Assembly (NCBI RefSeq): GCF_013697085.1
Contig: NZ_JACEFT010000019.1
Coordinates: 20,821-84,820 of the forward strand
Length of the DNA: 64,000 nt
Source: Billgrantia kenyensis
GTDB lineage: Bacteria; Pseudomonadota; Gammaproteobacteria; Pseudomonadales; Halomonadaceae
Direction of reading: 5' to 3'
Shown: positions 62,941-64,000 of the stretch, one piece after another
Layout: each line of letters opens with the position of its first letter
Numbering within the stretch: the stretch's first letter is position 1
The notes under the pieces: model-generated
Databases searched by the model: none
Seen by the model: the letters and a program-made list of their open reading frames with translations, nothing else
Told to the model about the DNA's origin: nothing
Position numbers and translations under genes: made by a program

Positions 62941-63795
62941 TCAGCGTTTAAAAAGGTGCTCCGCATGGTAGCGCAGGTGATCCTCGATGAAGCTGGCGAT
63001 GAAGAAGTAGCTGTGATCATACCCCGGATGCCGGCGCAGCGTCAGGGGATGGTCGTGCGCTTCGCAAGCGGCCTCGAGACGCTCGGGCTTGAGCTGCTCT
63101 TCAAGAAACTGATCCGCTTCACCCTGGTCGACGTAGAGGTGTTGGCTCGAGGCCCCCTTCGCCACCAGCTCGCAGGCATCATACTGTGTCCAGGCGCCAG
63201 GGTCGTCGCCGAGGTACGCTCGGAAGGCCTTGCGCCCCCAGGGACACTGGGTGGGGTTGACGATCGGTGCGAAGGCCGACACCGAACGATAGTGGCCAGG
63301 ACGCCGCAGCGACATGATCAGCGCCCCGTGGCCGCCCATCGAATGGCCGCTGATACTTTCGCGACCGTTCACCGGGAAATGCTGGCGCACCACCGAGGGC
63401 AACTCCTCGGCCACGTAGTCATACATGCGGTAATGCTGTTTCCAGGGTTCCTGGGTCGCATTGACGTAAAACCCAGCCCCTGAGCCGAAGTCATAGCTTT
63501 CATGCTCGCCCGGCAGATCAGTGCCGCGCGGACTGGTATCGGGGCAGACGATGGCAATGCCGAGCTCGGCCGCCACCCGGTGCGCCCCCGCCTTTTGCAT
63601 GAAATTCTCGTCGGTGCAGGTCAAGCCAGAAAGCCACCAGAGCAGCGGCACGCGCTCCGTCTCGGCCTGTGGCGGTAGAAACACCGCGAACTCCATTTCA
63701 CAGTCCAGCGCACGCGATCGATGGCGATAGCGCTTGTGCCACCCGCCAAAGCTCTTGTTCGACGAGACCAGCTCGATCTGTTCGGTCATGGTCAT
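62941..63795 (-). CDS. fghA: S-formylglutathione hydrolase
   Basis: 284 residues from the ATG at 63795, with AAGGAG 8 nt upstream. Esterase D family: WWLSGLTCTDENFMQKAGAH, the catalytic Ser in SGHSMGGHGALIM, Asp and His in the C-terminal part (VDQGEADQFL, HPGYDHSYFFIASF). It hydrolyses S-formylglutathione to formate and glutathione, the second step of formaldehyde detoxification. The upstream gene at 63917 encodes the dehydrogenase of the first step. Confidence 0.95.
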   Translation of the reverse strand: MTMTEQIELVSSNKSFGGWHKRYRHRSRALDCEMEFAVFLPPQAETERVPLLWWLSGLTCTDENFMQKAGAHRVAAELGIAIVCPDTSPRGTDLPGEHESYDFGSGAGFYVNATQEPWKQHYRMYDYVAEELPSVVRQHFPVNGRESISGHSMGGHGALIMSLRRPGHYRSVSAFAPIVNPTQCPWGRKAFRAYLGDDPGAWTQYDACELVAKGASSQHLYVDQGEADQFLEEQLKPERLEAACEAHDHPLTLRRHPGYDHSYFFIASFIEDHLRYHAEHLFKR

Positions 63796-63916
63796 GGTTC
63801 GGTCTCCTTACCCTCGCTTCTCAATGGCAAGCGACTGGCATTGCAGAGGACAGTCATCTGCCACGCGACTTCGGACGGATAGCGTCAGCCGCGCGGCAGC
63901 GGATGCCTGTTACCTG

Positions 63917-64000
63917 TCAATAGTGCAGTACCGTGCGGATGCTCTTGCCCGCGTGCAGCAGCTCGAACGCCTCGTTGATCTGCTCGAACGGCATGTCGTG
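63917..64000 (-). CDS. adhC: S-(hydroxymethyl)glutathione dehydrogenase, C-terminal end
   Basis: The last 27 codons of a frame entering from the right edge read HDMPFEQINEAFELLHAGKS followed by IRTVLHY, the C-terminus of class III alcohol dehydrogenase (AdhC/FrmA). It precedes fghA by about 120 bp on the same strand. Together they convert formaldehyde-glutathione adduct to formate. Only the end is visible, so starts and promoter cannot be seen. Confidence 0.9.
   Translation of the reverse strand, partial: HDMPFEQINEAFELLHAGKSIRTVLHY

Overview
The window looks like chromosomal DNA of a moderately halophilic gammaproteobacterium, most probably a Halomonas-type member of the Halomonadaceae. Evidence is the high GC content with short spacers, several compatible-solute or amino-acid type transporters (TRAP, BCCT, polar amino acid ABC, polyamine-type ABC), a UspA protein beside an osmolyte carrier, and two exported proteins whose mature parts have no basic residues. 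The genus is an inference; no rRNA or marker gene is present.

Left part (1-5870): a methyltransferase cut by the window edge, a small hypothetical gene, a secreted ExeM/NucH-type nuclease, and an XRE-cupin regulator with azlC-azlD. Between them lie gene debris: an NCS2 permease relic, a truncated AbiEi-type antitoxin, a broken second copy of the nuclease N-terminus, and three 23-bp tandem repeats. Defence island (5871-15736, all minus strand): a type I restriction-modification operon in the order hsdM, Abi_2 HEPN protein, hsdS, GIY-YIG protein, DUF3800 protein, hsdR. Each block after hsdM (abi; hsdS-GIY-DUF3800; hsdR) is preceded by a related terminator-like hairpin leader whose stems covary. 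This is the part of the window most likely to hold an undescribed system.

A tRNA-Ile(CAU) gene at 16632-16708 begins a 7.5 kb island closed by a 40-bp exact repeat of the tRNA 3' end at 24199-24238. The island carries a TRAP transporter, an SDR, a 3-hydroxyacyl-type dehydrogenase, a BKACE enzyme and a LacI regulator with candidate palindromic operators, but no integrase. Next (24507-35717) is a ten-gene operon with an amino-acid ABC transporter, aldehyde dehydrogenase, two MlrC-type M81 proteins, two class III aminotransferases and an RpiR regulator: apparently an uptake and catabolic pathway for an unidentified amide or amine.

The right part (36047-64000) is ordinary chromosome with signalling genes (a LOV-GGDEF-EAL blue-light c-di-GMP protein, a GAF-GGDEF-EAL protein, an NtrC-type two-component system), an ABC exporter, an orphan iron-binding protein behind a Fur box, an AEC transporter, a soluble sugar dehydrogenase, two acidic envelope proteins, a Pot-type ABC operon, a UspA-BCCT pair, a DUF294/exonuclease pair, DUF4168, EamA, mtgA, and the start of a glutathione-dependent formaldehyde detoxification pair (fghA, adhC). 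No CRISPR array, rRNA or transposase was found.
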